Below are positions 63,734 to 64,000 of a DNA stretch of 64,000 bases, piece after piece. The notes below the pieces were generated by a model. It worked only from the letters and a program-made list of their open reading frames with translations, did not search any database and was not told the DNA's origin. The stretch's first letter is position 1; each line of letters begins with the position of its first letter. The stretch is from Gammaproteobacteria bacterium. GTDB taxonomy: Bacteria; Pseudomonadota; Gammaproteobacteria; Magnimaribacterales; AG-339-G14. The stretch covers positions 1 to 64,000 of the forward strand of contig QOPF01000001.1 of the NCBI GenBank assembly GCA_003331625.1, given 5' to 3'. The translations under genes were made by a program, and so were the position numbers.

Positions 63734-64000
63734 TTATTCTGGAAGGTCTTCAATGAGATCTCTTTCTTCAAGACTTTCTTGAGGTTGAGAGTTTTTAAAG
63801 ACTTCTAACTCTGAATCTAAAGATGTTTTTTGGTAAGCCGATATTGCTACAGTTATAACGAAAAAAGATATAACAAGGCCCCAAGTTATTTTAGTAAGTA
63901 TATTTGTAGCATCAGTTGGTGCAAACATTGCATTGTTTGCTCCTCCGCCAAAGGCAGAGCCAATATCAGCTCCCTTCCCATGTTGTAAAAGAATTATTAT
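63734..64000 (-). CDS. secG: Preprotein translocase subunit SecG (5' end outside window)
   Basis: Frame open to window end: IIILLQHGKGADIGSAFGGGANNAMFAPTDATNILTKITWGL. Confidence 0.95.
   Translation of the reverse strand: MIILLQHGKGADIGSAFGGGANNAMFAPTDATNILTKITWGLVISFFVITVAISAYQKTSLDSELEVFKNSQPQESLEERDLIEDLPE

Overview
AT-rich (roughly one-third GC by eye), very tightly packed bacterial chromosome segment with almost entirely core gammaproteobacterial genes. The genome style (tiny intergenic gaps, shortened envelope proteins) suggests a streamlined marine gammaproteobacterium, possibly SAR86-like; this is inference, not tested. Order: a 26-gene minus-strand run (mraZ-rsmH-ftsL-ftsQ-ftsA-ftsZ-ftsI-murE-murF-mraY-murD-ftsW-murG-murC-ddl-rpsF-rpsR-rplI-dnaB-alr-diiron protein-pyrG-kdsA-eno-ftsB-ispD); rnpB and rsmI upstream of it; then lpoA-like, sspA, petCBA, rpsI/rplM, a degS-like protease, hisDG, murA, mlaC, kdsD-lptC-lptB, mreBCD, gatCAB, a MaoC/acyl-CoA ligase pair, a GH84 O-GlcNAcase-like protein, moeB-like, prmC/prfA, lolB-ispE-tRNA-Gln-prs-rplY-pth-ychF-tRNA-Met, pnp-rpsO-truB-rbfA-infB-nusA-rimP, tRNA-fMet, tRNA-Leu and secG. 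I found no mobile element, CRISPR, phage or defence locus. The most interesting items are: a rearranged dcw cluster (ftsQAZ between ftsL and ftsI), an FtsQ too short to hold a POTRA domain, a 10-nt periodic MraZ-box-like array, a Glu/Val repeat tail on ribosomal protein S6, an apparently cytosolic O-GlcNAcase-like GH84 enzyme, a PDZ-less DegS-like protease, divergent genes with overlapping start codons (CATG), a C1:U72 initiator tRNA, and twin near-identical promoters. No clearly new multi-gene system is evident.
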